DNA from: Gammaproteobacteria bacterium
GTDB lineage: Bacteria > Pseudomonadota > Gammaproteobacteria > GRL18
DNA: 13,102 nt
NCBI GenBank assembly: GCA_030632625.1
Contig: DAOVUK010000039.1
Span: 1-13,102 of the forward strand
Direction: 5' to 3'
In this document: positions 1 through 7,531 of the stretch, one piece after another
Layout of the letters: each line of letters begins with the position of its first letter
How positions within the stretch are numbered: position 1 is the stretch's first letter
Program-made: the position numbers and the translations under genes
The notes under the pieces: generated by a model
Seen by the model: the letters and a program-made list of their open reading frames with translations, nothing else
Databases searched by the model: none
What the model was told of the DNA's origin: nothing

Positions 1-11
1 AGAGTTGTCAT
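1..11 (-). CDS. Start of next suf-operon gene (partial, possibly sufS)
   Basis: An ATG lies at 11-9 on the minus strand, followed by codons for Thr-Thr, and the window then ends. A purine-rich ribosome binding site (AGGAGGAGAG at 34-25) lies 13 nt upstream of the ATG. It begins 29 nt after the sufD stop on the same strand, so it is probably the next gene of the operon. In many gammaproteobacterial suf operons this position holds sufS, the cysteine desulfurase, but three codons cannot show that. The identity is an inference from gene order only. Confidence 0.5.
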
Positions 12-40
12 TTTGTTCTATACTCTCCTCCTGCCCTTTT

Positions 41-1399
41 TTATAGGATATCATTTAAAACCAGGATTTTTTCCTGCAGTTGTTTTGTTATTATTTCAAC
101 CAGGGATTCAATTTCAATGGTGTTAATGATTTCAGCAGCAAAGCCGAGACAAAGCATTTGTTTTGCTCTGGATTCATCAATGCCCCGGGAACGTAAATAA
201 AAGATCTGCTCTGCTTCTAATTGACCCACGCTTGCACCATGACTGCATTTAACATTATCAGCATAAATTTCCAATTGCGGCTTGGTATCAATTTCAGCGT
301 TTCGAGTCAATAATAAGTTGCTGGTAGACATATGAGCATCCGTAGCCTGAGCATCTTTATCAACGATAATATGACCATCAAAGACAGCACGTCCGCCTTT
401 GCCATACAAAATACCCTTAAAGCGTTCCTGACTTAAACAATCCGGGGCATGGTGCTGGACTTTAGTATGAAAATCGATTAACTGCTGTTGGCCAACACTA
501 TAAAGACCATTTAAGTGACACTGTGCAGACTGACCATTGAAATCCACATGAATATCGGTTCTGGCCCAATGACCACCGGATGCATAAGTCGTATGCTTAT
601 ATTCACTACAGGTCATTTGTGAAACAAATACACTGCCCATATGATAGGCCTGTTTACTTTCATCCTGTATGCGGTAATGATTTAATGCCGCTTTATCCTG
701 CAGTATTATTTCGATCAAATTATTATTAAAATACAAGTGATTAGCGTTACTGATATAACGTTCAACTACTGTTGCCGATGCCCCCTTTTCCATCACCAGT
801 AAAGTTCTCGGCTGCAGCAGCAAAGAATTTTCTGATTCAGTCGTGATGCTAATAATTTCAATCGGCTTATCCAGTTTTATTCCTGTGCCGATGTGGATAA
901 AAACACCCTCATTTATTAACGCCGTATTCAGAGCAGAAAAAATATGGGATTCTTTTCCGGCAAGTTGTCCCAAAAAAGTACTGACAGGGATTGCTGCTAA
1001 TGACTTAGCATCCTGTAAACTGCTGATAGTCACACCTTCAGGTAAATCACTCATATTGCTCAATTCAGGGATGCAGCAGCCATTGGCTATAATAATTTGA
1101 TAGCTGTCTAATCCCGGTATAATATGATCATCCAGATTAAGCTCCGCTAATGAGGCCGATGTTTTGTCTGCTAATTTAAACGGCTGGGAAAAAATTTTAT
1201 CAAGATTAGAATAACGCCAGATTTCATCTTTTCGAGTGGGCATTTTCATCTGCGCAATTGATAATTCTGCATTATGGCGAATGCTGTTAAGCCAATCATT
1301 ATTGGACTCTGCCAGTGAGTTCTCACTCCCCTCTTTTGACAACAGGCCATTAACCCATTCTTTTGATAATCCAGGTTTTGCTTCAATTTGGGTGATCAT
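41..1399 (-). CDS. sufD: Fe-S cluster assembly protein SufD
   Basis: SufD is the paralogue of SufB in the cytoplasmic SufBC2D scaffold complex, where it helps iron entry and de novo Fe-S cluster formation. The 452-residue product has the beta-helix core and, near the C-terminus, the motif NVKCSHGASVG. This contains Cys385 and His387, which correspond to E. coli C358 and H360 at the SufB-SufD interface. The N-terminal part (about residues 1-150) is variable, as in the family, with the helical RKDEIWRYSNL segment. The ATG at 1399 overlaps the sufC stop by four bases (ATGA), so translation is probably coupled. Length and motifs are normal and nothing suggests damage. Confidence 0.95.
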   Translation of the reverse strand: MITQIEAKPGLSKEWVNGLLSKEGSENSLAESNNDWLNSIRHNAELSIAQMKMPTRKDEIWRYSNLDKIFSQPFKLADKTSASLAELNLDDHIIPGLDSYQIIIANGCCIPELSNMSDLPEGVTISSLQDAKSLAAIPVSTFLGQLAGKESHIFSALNTALINEGVFIHIGTGIKLDKPIEIISITTESENSLLLQPRTLLVMEKGASATVVERYISNANHLYFNNNLIEIILQDKAALNHYRIQDESKQAYHMGSVFVSQMTCSEYKHTTYASGGHWARTDIHVDFNGQSAQCHLNGLYSVGQQQLIDFHTKVQHHAPDCLSQERFKGILYGKGGRAVFDGHIIVDKDAQATDAHMSTSNLLLTRNAEIDTKPQLEIYADNVKCSHGASVGQLEAEQIFYLRSRGIDESRAKQMLCLGFAAEIINTIEIESLVEIITKQLQEKILVLNDIL

Positions 1400-2148
1400 G
1401 CGGCGGCACCTTGTGAAAGCCAGCCATAACCTTTTTCTTCTAATTCTATAGCCAGTTCTTTTGTCCCCGAACGTACAATTTTTCCATCCGAGAGGACATG
1501 TACATAGTCAGGTTGAATATAGTCCAGCAAACGCTGGTAGTGAGTTATCACAATCATTGCCCGATTTTTATTCCTCAGGCTGTTAACACCGTCAGCAACA
1601 ATGCGTAAGGCATCAATATCCAGCCCTGAATCAGTTTCATCCATGATCGCCAGATCAGGTTCCAGGATAGCCATTTGTAATATTTCATTGCGCTTTTTTT
1701 CACCACCGGAAAAGCCTGTGTTAACATCACGCTTCAGTAGTTTTGCGGGGATTTTCATTTGTTCAGCTTTTTCTCGAATAAGCTTCATAAATTGAATAGA
1801 ATCAATCGCCTTTTTGCCATTGGCAACACGAATCGAATTGAGTGCTTCTTTAAGAAAAACAATATTATTGACACCCGGCAGCTCAACAGGATACTGCATG
1901 GCCAGAAAAATACCTTTATGTGATCTTTCTTCTGTTGTGTGTGACAAAAGATTGTTGCCCTTATAAAGCACTTTCCCCTGAGTCACTGTATAACCATCCC
2001 GCCCGGATAAAATATGTGCCAGAGTGCTTTTCCCCGCACCATTTGGACCCATAATCGCATGAACTTCGCCCGCACCGACTTCTAAATCCAGACCTTTTAT
2101 AATTTCTTTATTGTCAATCACAACATGTAAATTTTTAATTGATAACAT
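1396..2148 (-). CDS. sufC: Fe-S cluster assembly ATPase SufC
   Basis: SufC is the ABC-type ATPase of the SufBC2D complex. It binds SufB and SufD, and its dimerisation drives the shape change needed for cluster assembly. The 250-residue protein has all nucleotide-binding elements: Walker A GPNGAGKST (34-42), the Q-loop region MQYP (84-87), signature FSGGE (146-150), Walker B LAIMDE (166-171), D-loop SGLD (174-177) and the switch His203. It lies between sufB and sufD on the same strand. It is separated from sufB by 100 nt that contain a 15-bp tandem repeat, and it overlaps sufD by four bases. The ribosome binding site before the ATG is weak (GCAGG close to the start). Confidence 0.96.
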   Translation of the reverse strand: MLSIKNLHVVIDNKEIIKGLDLEVGAGEVHAIMGPNGAGKSTLAHILSGRDGYTVTQGKVLYKGNNLLSHTTEERSHKGIFLAMQYPVELPGVNNIVFLKEALNSIRVANGKKAIDSIQFMKLIREKAEQMKIPAKLLKRDVNTGFSGGEKKRNEILQMAILEPDLAIMDETDSGLDIDALRIVADGVNSLRNKNRAMIVITHYQRLLDYIQPDYVHVLSDGKIVRSGTKELAIELEEKGYGWLSQGAAA

Positions 2149-2161
2149 ATGCCTGCTCTCT

Positions 2162-2206
2162 TATGCTCTCTGTTTTTATGCTCTTTATTTTTATGCTCTC
2201 TGTTTT
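2162..2206. repeat. Three tandem 15-bp repeats between sufB and sufC
   Basis: The unit TATGCTCTCTGTTTT (plus strand) occurs three times without a gap, at 2162-2176, 2177-2191 and 2192-2206. Copies 1 and 3 are identical and copy 2 differs at two positions. A partial copy (TGCTCTCT) lies just before. Read on the minus strand, each copy has a purine-rich GAGAGCAT core just upstream of sufC. Copy number could vary by slippage and change the sufB-sufC spacing or translation. That effect is an inference. Confidence 0.9.
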
Positions 2207-2248
2207 TAAAGAACATGAGTCATACATTTTATCTTCCCGGTCAGACAG

Positions 2249-3694
2249 TCAGCCAACACTGCCTTCCAGCGTTATAGCCAATAATTTTTGCGCTTCTACC
2301 GCAAATTCCATGGGTAATTCTTTAAATACTTCTTTACAGAAACCATTGACAATGAGCGATACTGCATTTTCTTCTGAAAGCCCGCGCTGCCGGCAATAAA
2401 ATAATTGATCATCAGATATCTTTGAAGTCGTTGCCTCATGTTCAACTTTAGCGGTTGGGTTACTGACTTCAATATAAGGAAAGGTATGTGCCCCGCATTG
2501 ATCACCTATCAACAGAGAATCACATTGGGAATGATTTCTGGCATTTTCAGCACGTATTGACATACGTACCAGACCACGATAAGTATTTTGTCCCTGAGCA
2601 GCAGAGATACCTTTTGATACAATAGTGCTTTTAGTATTAGCGCCAATATGAATCATTTTAGTGCCGGTATCCGCCTGTTGTTTACCCCGGGTGACCGCAA
2701 CTGAATAGAATTCACCAATGGAATCATTACCGCGCAGAATACAGCTGGGATATTTCCAGGTGATGGCGGAGCCGGTTTCCACCTGAGTCCATGAAATGTG
2801 TGAGCGATCCCCCTGACAATTACCCCGCTTAGTGACAAAGTTAAAGATCCCCCCTTTGCCGTTTTTGTCGCCGGGATACCAATTTTGCACCGTTGAATAT
2901 TTGATTGCGGCATCTTCCATCGCTATCAATTCAACGACTGCCGCATGTAACTGGTTTTCATCCCGTGTAGGCGCAGTACAGCCTTCCAGGTAACTGACTG
3001 AAGCGCCTTTCTCGGCAATAATCAGGGTGCGTTCAAACTGCCCTGTTTTGGCTTCATTAATGCGGAAATAAGTCGACAATTCCATTGGGCAGCGCACACC
3101 CTCAGGAATATAAACAAAGGTACCGTCACTAAACACAGCCGCATTGAGACTGGCAAAAAAGTTATCAGTATGCGGCACTACCGAACCCAGATATTTTTGC
3201 AGCAAATCCGGATAATCTTTTACCGCCTCAGAAATAGAGCAAAAGATCACGCCGGCTTCAGCCAGATTTTTACGAAAAGTGGTGGCCACCGAAACACTGT
3301 CAAAAACGGCATCCACTGCAATCCCGGCTAAGGCCATTTGTTCTTCCAGAGGAATGCCCAGTTTGTTATAAGTAGACAAAATCTCAGGATCAATTTCATC
3401 CAGACTTTTTGGGCCTGTGATATTTTCTGGCGCTGAATAGTAAGAAATGGATTGAAAGTCGATAGGTTGAATTTTTAGATGTGCCCAATTGGGCTGTTCC
3501 ATAGTAAGCCAGTGATGAAAGGCGCGTAAGCGGTAGGCTAACATCCATTCAGGTTCATTTTTTTTTGCTGAAATCAGATGAATGGTCTCTTGATTCAGTC
3601 CCGGAGGTATAGTGTCAGACGCAATATTGGTTACAAAGCCATGCTCATAGCCACTTTCAATCAACTCGTTGACATTTTCCAGCGAAGCACTCAT
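2249..3694 (-). CDS. sufB: Fe-S cluster assembly scaffold SufB
   Basis: SufB is the main scaffold of the SufBC2D complex. It receives sulfur from SufS/SufE and holds the nascent Fe-S cluster. The 481-residue product has Cys391 in the [16 protein letters not shown] motif and His419-Glu420 in KVEHEATTS. These match E. coli C405, H433 and E434 with a constant offset of 14. The N-terminal region is shorter than in E. coli (495 residues). The ATG at 3694 has a good ribosome binding site (AGAGGTG, 8 nt upstream). It is the first gene of the operon here; no sufA, iscR or sufR precedes it. An IscR-like box 21 nt upstream suggests control by Fe-S status. Confidence 0.96.
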   Translation of the reverse strand: MSASLENVNELIESGYEHGFVTNIASDTIPPGLNQETIHLISAKKNEPEWMLAYRLRAFHHWLTMEQPNWAHLKIQPIDFQSISYYSAPENITGPKSLDEIDPEILSTYNKLGIPLEEQMALAGIAVDAVFDSVSVATTFRKNLAEAGVIFCSISEAVKDYPDLLQKYLGSVVPHTDNFFASLNAAVFSDGTFVYIPEGVRCPMELSTYFRINEAKTGQFERTLIIAEKGASVSYLEGCTAPTRDENQLHAAVVELIAMEDAAIKYSTVQNWYPGDKNGKGGIFNFVTKRGNCQGDRSHISWTQVETGSAITWKYPSCILRGNDSIGEFYSVAVTRGKQQADTGTKMIHIGANTKSTIVSKGISAAQGQNTYRGLVRMSIRAENARNHSQCDSLLIGDQCGAHTFPYIEVSNPTAKVEHEATTSKISDDQLFYCRQRGLSEENAVSLIVNGFCKEVFKELPMEFAVEAQKLLAITLEGSVG

Positions 3695-3714
3695 TTCTGG
3701 TCACCTCTAAAATA

Positions 3715-3739
3715 ATACTTGACTGTTTTACTATGTTAT
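3715..3739 (-). promoter_or_regulatory. IscR type-1-like operator upstream of sufB
   Basis: The 25 bases fit the type-1 IscR consensus (ATASYYGACT-RWWWY-AGTCRRSTAT) at 21 positions. The left half ATACTTGACT matches fully, the centre GTTTT matches, and the right half ACTATGTTAT is degenerate with four mismatches. It lies 21-45 nt upstream of the sufB ATG, where bound [2Fe-2S]-IscR could control the operon. The IscR gene is not in the window. The right half overlaps a possible cassette boundary (G|TTATAG at 3735-3741), so a cassette insertion may have altered it. Confidence 0.6.
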
Positions 3740-3747
3740 AGACCTAT

Positions 3748-3954
3748 TTGTGGAATAATTCAAGACCAGAGAAAGTAGGTGAATTACAGATGATTGCTTT
3801 GAACCTCATATTATTAAAAGGTAAACCAGAACCTTTAAAGGAAAATTTGTCAGGTTTTTGGTCTCGTCGAATTGATAATACAAACCGTTTAGTTTATGCA
3901 ATTGATGATAAGAAGCTTACAATTATTTCATGCAGGTATCATTACGGAAAATAA
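3748..3954 (+). pseudogene. Truncated YoeB-type toxin gene
   Basis: The reading frame encodes 68 residues. Its C-terminal part, GKPEPLKENLSGFWSRRI then NTNRLVYAIDD and CRYHY, is the conserved body of the Txe/YoeB ribosome-dependent mRNA interferase family, including the family's terminal His-Tyr. The first 20 or so residues do not look like YoeB. The expected N-terminal third (about 25 residues with the helical KINxLI segment) is missing. A YoeB-like stretch (TDDCFEPHIIK) is visible in another frame just upstream of the run AAAA at about 3817-3820, pointing to a frameshift there. No YefM-type antitoxin gene precedes it. Its stop codon overlaps the start of attC H, as in an integron cassette. 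Probably non-functional. Confidence 0.8.
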
Positions 3955-4008
3955 TTTAAGGAACTGCATGGTAGGCAAAAAGACGGCACCATTATTTCAA
4001 TGTTATGT
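3951..4008 (+). other. attC-like site H (plus-strand orientation)
   Basis: The site aligns over its whole 58 bp with attC B of the other array read on its minus strand: AAGGAACTGCATGG / AGGCAAAAAGACG / GTTATGT against AAGAAAATGCATCGG / AGGCAAAAAGACG / GTTATGT. The R' box is GTTATGT (4002-4008). The partner R'' (about 3951-3957) is decayed. The arms ATGGT and ACCAT around AAAAAGAC form the hairpin. It follows the yoeB remnant, as an attC follows its cassette gene. Confidence 0.7.
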
Positions 4009-4404
4009 TTCATTCAACACTGAAAGCAAATTAAGGTGTTTGACGAATGGCATAAAATCTTTATCTGAAAAAAGCAAGGGAATTTTATTATCAATACAGA
4101 AACTAGCAATAATTACATCTGCTGTTTTTCTAATGGTAATTCCTCTCTTTCTTAATTCACGATAATTATCCGCACATTTAAAAACCATATTTTTACCAAA
4201 CATTTCATACTGTTCTAAAGTGGCTAATGATTTTTTTGCTTTATTGAAATCCTTATCACTTCTAAATCCTTGAAGTATTTCCATTACTATTATGTCACCA
4301 ATAACTATCAAGCCGTCAATAAGGGCAATATCCAACATATTAGTTTCTTTGCTCTCAATTCCATTGAAATAATCAATCCAAATACTGGTATCAACCAGTA
4401 TCAT
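4003..4404 (-). CDS. vapC: VapC-type PIN-domain ribonuclease toxin
   Basis: This is the toxin of a type II VapBC module, a Mg2+-dependent ribonuclease that acts on RNA when not held by VapB. The 133-residue protein opens with MILVDTSIWIDYF, and the acidic PIN residues are visible: Asp5, Glu42 (VMEILQGF), Asp96 (IRKTADVIIAS) and Asp114/Asp116 (LLFSDKDF). Its ATG overlaps the vapB stop by four bases, and a strong ribosome binding site (GGGGAGGGGA) lies inside the end of vapB. The stop codon lies within the R' box of attC H. The pair therefore sits inverted in a cassette bounded by attC sites H and I. It appears intact. Confidence 0.93.
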   Translation of the reverse strand: MILVDTSIWIDYFNGIESKETNMLDIALIDGLIVIGDIIVMEILQGFRSDKDFNKAKKSLATLEQYEMFGKNMVFKCADNYRELRKRGITIRKTADVIIASFCIDNKIPLLFSDKDFMPFVKHLNLLSVLNET

Positions 4405-4595
4405 TCCCCTCCCCTCATTTCGTCTAAATCACCTTCCCATTTAAGCTTTCCTCTAAGTTTCCGAATTTCTTGCTGTTTATTGAGTCTTACTAGCATTTTC
4501 AGCCCAAGTTCAACTGCTTCCTTTTTTGTGGTTAAGCCTGTAGCCTTTAATGCATCTGCCATTAGTTCATCATCAATAACAATATTAGTTCTCAT
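4401..4595 (-). CDS. vapB: VapB-type antitoxin
   Basis: The 64-residue protein begins MRTNIVIDDELMADALKATG and continues with KEAVELGLKMLVRL and RGKLKWEGDLDEMR. This is typical of the VapB family: an N-terminal ribbon-helix-helix DNA-binding part, then a C-terminal tail (KWEGDLDEMR) that threads into VapC. The frame is open for 83 further codons upstream, but that part is poor in family features and covers the promoter and attC I. The ATG at 4595, with AAGGTG 5 nt upstream, is the start. A promoter and an inverted repeat just upstream suggest the usual autorepression by the VapBC complex. Confidence 0.92.
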   Translation of the reverse strand: MRTNIVIDDELMADALKATGLTTKKEAVELGLKMLVRLNKQQEIRKLRGKLKWEGDLDEMRGGE

Positions 4596-4605
4596 TTGAC
4601 ACCTT

Positions 4606-4661
4606 ATGTGTATGTTTGTACGATATATACACATCATATCATGACAAAAAAAACATAACAA
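4606..4661 (-). promoter_or_regulatory. vapBC promoter and palindromic operator
   Basis: On the minus strand a -35 TTGTTA (4661-4656) and a -10 TATGAT (4638-4633) are 17 nt apart. A perfect 8-bp inverted repeat, ATGTGTAT (4606-4613) and ATACACAT (4627-4634), covers the -10 and the expected start of transcription. This fits repression by the VapBC complex. The -35 is formed largely by the R'' box of attC I (ACATAAC at 4653-4659). Confidence 0.65.
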
Positions 4662-4705
4662 GAAAATATCGGAGGCAAAACGTCCCGATGGTTTTGACGT
4701 CAGAG
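4653..4705 (+). other. attC-like site I (plus-strand orientation, R' decayed)
   Basis: The R'' box is ACATAAC (4653-4659). It is followed by AAGAAAATATCGGAGGCAAA and then CGTCCCGATGGTTTT, a palindromic arm pair closely like attC sites B and C. ACATAAC is the exact complement of GTTATGT at the other end of the vapBC cassette in site H, as expected for one cassette. The R' position holds GTCAGAG instead of GTTRRRY, so the site is probably inactive. No sign of a further cassette is seen between it and the prfC terminator. Confidence 0.7.
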
Positions 4706-4808
4706 GAGGAGGAGTGATGTTGAACAAAGAGGTACTTGCAAAACCTACTGATAAATCTATCCGATCCAGTATAAGCTGCTTAACTTTTACTCTATGTAAA
4801 ACTGAATT

Positions 4809-4841
4809 AAAAAGCACAATGAAAACGGGTCTCATTGTGCT
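4809..4841 (-). terminator. Intrinsic terminator downstream of prfC
   Basis: A perfect 10-bp stem, AGCACAATGA (4813-4822) with TCATTGTGCT (4832-4841), encloses a 9-nt loop. Read on the minus strand it is followed by TTTTT (4813-4809, partly within the stem base). It lies 40 nt past the prfC stop in the right direction. Positions 4706-4808 show nothing else convincing. Confidence 0.8.
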
Positions 4842-4880
4842 CAATAGAACAAGTTTTTTCCGGGTCTGACCGGGATTTAT

Positions 4881-6467
4881 TTAATGCTCTCGAGTTTTCA
4901 GAAACTCGACTTCCGGCCAGCGTTCCATGGTCAGATTTAAATTAACTCTGGTAGGAGCAATATATGTCAAATCACCACTGCCGTCGATTGCGAGATTATC
5001 ACTGAGTTTTTTTCTAAAATCATTCAGTTTATTTTCATCTTCACAAATGACCCAGCGAGCAGTTTGAACATTGACCGGTTCAAAATCACAGTCTACTTTA
5101 TATTCACCTTTGAGCCTTTCTTTAACCACATCAAATTGCAGGATACCCACGGCACCAAGAATTAAGTCATTATTATTCAGAGGTTTGAATAATTGTGTTG
5201 CACCCTCTTCACTCAATTGCTCCAGACCTTTCATTAAGGCTTTCATACGCATAGGATCTCTTAGGCGGGCACGGCGAAATAATTCCGGGGCAAAGTTTGG
5301 AATACCAGTAAATTTTAATTCTTCACCCTGAGTGAAGGTATCACCAATACGAATGGTGCCATGGTTGTGTAAACCAATAATGTCACCAGAATAGGCTGTT
5401 TCTACGTGACTTCGATCCTGAGCCATAAAGGTAATGGCATTGGCAATTTGTATTTCCTTGCCAATTCGAACATGGCGCATTTTCATGCCCTTTGAATATT
5501 GGCCGGAACAAATGCGCATAAAAGCCACACGATCACGATGCTGCGGATCCATATTCGCCTGAATTTTAAAAACAAAACCGCTCATTTTATCTTCATGGGC
5601 ATCCACTGTACGGGTAATAGTGGCTCGTTCCATTGGCGCGGGTGCATAATCCACGAAGGCATCGAGCATTTCATCCACACCAAAATTATTAATAGCTGAA
5701 CCAAAGAACACCGGGGTTAATTCGCCGGCAAGAAAGAGCTCCAGATCAAACTCATTGCTGGCACCACGAACCAGTTCGACCTCTTCACGTAATTCTTCAG
5801 CCTGATCACCAATTAATTCATCCAGTTTCGGGTTATCAAGACCTTCAATAATTTCACCGGACTGGATTTTGCCGCCATGGGTGGCACTGAACATGTGAAC
5901 TTTATCATGGTAAAGATGATAAACACCTTTAAAGCGTTTTCCCATACCAATAGGCCAGGTAATCGGTGCGCAGCCGATTTTCAGGACATCTTCCACTTCA
6001 TCCAGCAAATCAATGGGATCACGTCCTTCCCTATCCAGCTTATTAATAAAGGTTAAAATCGGTGTGTTACGTAAACGACAGACTTCCATTAATTTGACTG
6101 TCCGCTGCTCAACACCCTTGGCAACATCAATTACCATGAGCGCAGAATCCACTGCCGTCAGGGTGCGATAGGTATCTTCAGAAAAGTCTTCATGCCCCGG
6201 CGTATCCAGAAGATTAATAATACAATCTTTATAGGGAAACTGCATAACCGAGGAAGTAACGGAAATTCCACGTTCTTTTTCCATGTCCATCCAGTCAGAC
6301 GTTGCATGTCTGGCTGCTTTACGGCCTTTAACCGTACCGGCCAACTGAATGGCACCCCCATACAATAGGAGTTTTTCAGTTAATGTGGTCTTCCCTGCAT
6401 CAGGGTGAGAAATAATCGCAAAAGTACGTCTGCGTTTTATTTCTTTGAGAATTAGCTCATTTGTCAT
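4881..6467 (-). CDS. prfC: Peptide chain release factor 3 (RF3)
   Basis: RF3 is the translational GTPase that removes RF1 and RF2 from the ribosome after peptide release. The 528-residue protein matches the usual length (E. coli 529). The G domain shows the P-loop SHPDAGKTT (20-28), the switch region with [18 protein letters not shown] (88-92) and NKLD (142-145). Domains 2 and 3 follow (for example [11 protein letters not shown] and the C-terminal [14 protein letters not shown]). The opening [22 protein letters not shown] is typical. The ATG at 6467 has no strong ribosome binding site. It is a single-gene unit with its own promoter and terminator, flanked on both sides by integron-type cassettes. 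It appears intact. Confidence 0.97.
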   Translation of the reverse strand: MTNELILKEIKRRRTFAIISHPDAGKTTLTEKLLLYGGAIQLAGTVKGRKAARHATSDWMDMEKERGISVTSSVMQFPYKDCIINLLDTPGHEDFSEDTYRTLTAVDSALMVIDVAKGVEQRTVKLMEVCRLRNTPILTFINKLDREGRDPIDLLDEVEDVLKIGCAPITWPIGMGKRFKGVYHLYHDKVHMFSATHGGKIQSGEIIEGLDNPKLDELIGDQAEELREEVELVRGASNEFDLELFLAGELTPVFFGSAINNFGVDEMLDAFVDYAPAPMERATITRTVDAHEDKMSGFVFKIQANMDPQHRDRVAFMRICSGQYSKGMKMRHVRIGKEIQIANAITFMAQDRSHVETAYSGDIIGLHNHGTIRIGDTFTQGEELKFTGIPNFAPELFRRARLRDPMRMKALMKGLEQLSEEGATQLFKPLNNNDLILGAVGILQFDVVKERLKGEYKVDCDFEPVNVQTARWVICEDENKLNDFRKKLSDNLAIDGSGDLTYIAPTRVNLNLTMERWPEVEFLKTREH

Positions 6468-6513
6468 TATTTGTTTTTCATGTTTTAGTAAACAGACAGG
6501 TATACAGGTATAT

Positions 6514-6535
6514 AAAAAAACACCCGAATCCGGGT
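6514..6535 (-). terminator. Hairpin plus U-tract in the prfC leader
   Basis: Read on the minus strand, ACCCG-GATT-CGGGT (6535-6522) is followed by G and seven T. This is a short but GC-rich stem with a U-tract, as in an intrinsic terminator. It lies between the prfC promoter (-10 at 6561-6556) and the prfC ATG at 6467, so a transcript from that promoter would meet it after roughly 30-35 nt. It could be an attenuator of prfC or a barrier to read-through from the cassettes upstream. Confidence 0.55.
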
Positions 6536-6555
6536 AGTAAATTTAGCCGTGCGGT

Positions 6556-6564
6556 ATTATATCA
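6556..6564 (-). promoter_or_regulatory. Extended -10 promoter for prfC
   Basis: The minus strand carries TGATATAAT: a perfect -10 TATAAT (6561-6556) with the TGn extension. No good -35 is seen at 16-18 nt, which is acceptable for an extended -10 promoter. Transcription would start near 6549, about 80 nt before the prfC ATG. The rest of 6565-6750 holds an 8-bp inverted repeat (6620-6627 / 6637-6644) and no gene I can support. Confidence 0.55.
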
Positions 6565-6732
6565 AATCCCTGACAAGTTGTACCAATTATCTAAAACTGT
6601 CAATTCACTGCCTAAATTCTTATTCATCTGTGCATTATGAATAAAGTCATTAGCTGTAGAATATCGTTTTTAACTGATTTGATACTAATAATGATTGGAG
6701 AGTATATCGATAGAGAAGTATGCGTATTCCGA

Positions 6733-6763
6733 AGAACGTCCATGAGCAACTGCTTGTGTACGC
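6733..6763 (-). other. Possible decayed attC end (site G) with GTACGC
   Basis: Just after the parE stop on the minus strand comes GCGTAC ACAAGCAGTTGCTCATGGACG. The plus strand reads TTGT (6754-6757) then GTACGC, the same junction seen at the intact intron (TTGT^GTACGC at 10259) and at the remnant in attC F (7528). The position, at the end of the last cassette gene, is where an attC is expected. No clear hairpin arms or R' box are visible, so the call is weak. Confidence 0.3.
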
Positions 6764-6767
6764 TAAC

Positions 6768-7058
6768 TTAGTTTCTATGCTTCCAGTAATCTGGGTGGCG
6801 ATGAAGATTCATAATGGCCAATATATAAATCCCATTAATTTCTTCGGAATATAATACACCATACGGAAAACGCTTTACTAACGAGCGCCTAACTTCACCA
6901 TCTATGGTTGACCAAGCTTTGGGATAAGAAAGAGCACGTAGTATTGCAGAATGAACTTCAATTGCGAAATCGTAACCAAGTTCCTCTTCAATCTCTGCAT
7001 AATAATCAATAGCCTTATTGAATTCGATCTCTGCTTCAGGATGAAATTCAAAGTTCAC
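6768..7058 (-). CDS. RelE/ParE-superfamily toxin
   Basis: The 96-residue protein reads MNFEFHPEAEIEFNKAIDYY, then EVHSAILRALSYPKAWS, then VRRSLVKRFPYGVLYSEEINGIYILAIMNLHRHPDYWKHR. This is the ParE-like branch of the RelE/ParE toxin fold: an N-terminal helical hairpin, then the beta-sheet core with the conserved RF-P-YGVLY and H-R-P-YW segments. ParE members usually poison DNA gyrase, but this sub-branch (partner of small PF09720-like antitoxins) has not all been tested, so the target is open. Its ATG overlaps the antitoxin stop by four bases (ATGA). It appears complete. Confidence 0.9.
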   Translation of the reverse strand: MNFEFHPEAEIEFNKAIDYYAEIEEELGYDFAIEVHSAILRALSYPKAWSTIDGEVRRSLVKRFPYGVLYSEEINGIYILAIMNLHRHPDYWKHRN

Positions 7059-7279
7059 TTTTCAAACCTTTTCCAGATTTTTTTAAAAACCTCATCACCG
7101 GGGATAGATTTAATCGTTCCGTTCTTCATTTCAACAAGCCGTTTTTGTGCTAATGATGCCCATTCTTTATCAACTTCTGATTCAGGTTGGTTAAGACTTC
7201 GAAGCAAGCTGTCAACAACTAATGTTCTTTCTTCAACCGGCAATGAAACTACTTCATTAATTAGTTCTTTTGTATTCAT
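7055..7279 (-). CDS. Addiction-module antitoxin (PF09720/TIGR02574-like)
   Basis: The 74-residue protein, opening MNTKELINEVVSLPVEERTL, has the pattern of the small antitoxin family often encoded before ParE-like toxins: LPVEER, LVVDSLLRSLNQPE, DKEWASLAQKRLVEMKNG and a basic end (KKIWKRFEK). The middle W-x-x-x-A-x-x-R segment with EM..G is the usual family mark. It is the first gene of the pair, overlaps the toxin by four bases, and has its own promoter with a palindrome, so autoregulation is likely. Together they form the last cassette of the array before prfC. Confidence 0.88.
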   Translation of the reverse strand: MNTKELINEVVSLPVEERTLVVDSLLRSLNQPESEVDKEWASLAQKRLVEMKNGTIKSIPGDEVFKKIWKRFEK

Positions 7280-7323
7280 TTTGCTACCAAATTGTTAATA
7301 AAAATTTTCAACTTACTGATTTT

Positions 7324-7358
7324 GTGTATTATTATACACTGTTTAAAGTTACTGTTAA
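7324..7358 (-). promoter_or_regulatory. Promoter and operator of the parE-type module
   Basis: On the minus strand a -35 TTAACA (7358-7353) and a perfect -10 TATAAT (7336-7331) are 16 nt apart. The palindrome GTGTAT-TATT-ATACAC (7324-7339) covers the -10, a natural binding place for the antitoxin or the complex. The promoter lies 45-80 nt upstream of the antitoxin ATG. Confidence 0.65.
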
Positions 7359-7405
7359 AAATATTCCTTTCTACTATCGTTATTATGGATATTGAATTTT
7401 TTCTG

Positions 7406-7531
7406 GCCGAACACCTATTTAATTGGACACTTGCTCAAGGAAAGAGGTTGATAAAAATGACTCTCGTTAACCAAAACTCAATATTTTTTTTAAAAATCGC
7501 ATAGACCAAGTGATCCAATTCAAATTTTTGT
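7406..7531 (-). other. attC site F (long type, interrupted by an intron remnant)
   Basis: This 126-bp site is homologous to attC E: it shares the CTCAAGGAAA segment, the poly-T stretch, the ATCGC...AAGTGATC segment and the overall order. The outer arms AATTGGACACTTG and CAAGTGATCCAATT pair. On the minus strand the R' box is GTTCGGC (7412-7406), one change from GTTRRRY. The R'' side breaks off after TTGT (7528-7531), where group II intron sequence begins. It separates the truncated nuclease cassette from the parE-type cassette. Confidence 0.75.

Noticed and set aside
843..1451. Plus-strand frames antisense to sufD and sufC
   Set aside because: Shadows of strongly conserved genes on the other strand, with no family features.
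4401..4844. Long form of vapB starting 83 codons earlier
   Set aside because: The extension covers the promoter, operator and attC I and has no family features. MRTNIVIDD at 4595 is the standard start.
4717..4869. Plus-strand open frame of 50 codons with a strong GGAGGAG upstream
   Set aside because: The product resembles no family I know, and the frame runs through attC flanking sequence and the prfC terminator hairpin. The purine run is probably chance.
6620..6644. Perfect inverted repeat TTATTCAT / ATGAATAA
   Set aside because: It is AT-only apart from one pair, has no T-tract or clear promoter relation, and may be chance or a decayed attC arm. Nothing specific can be supported.
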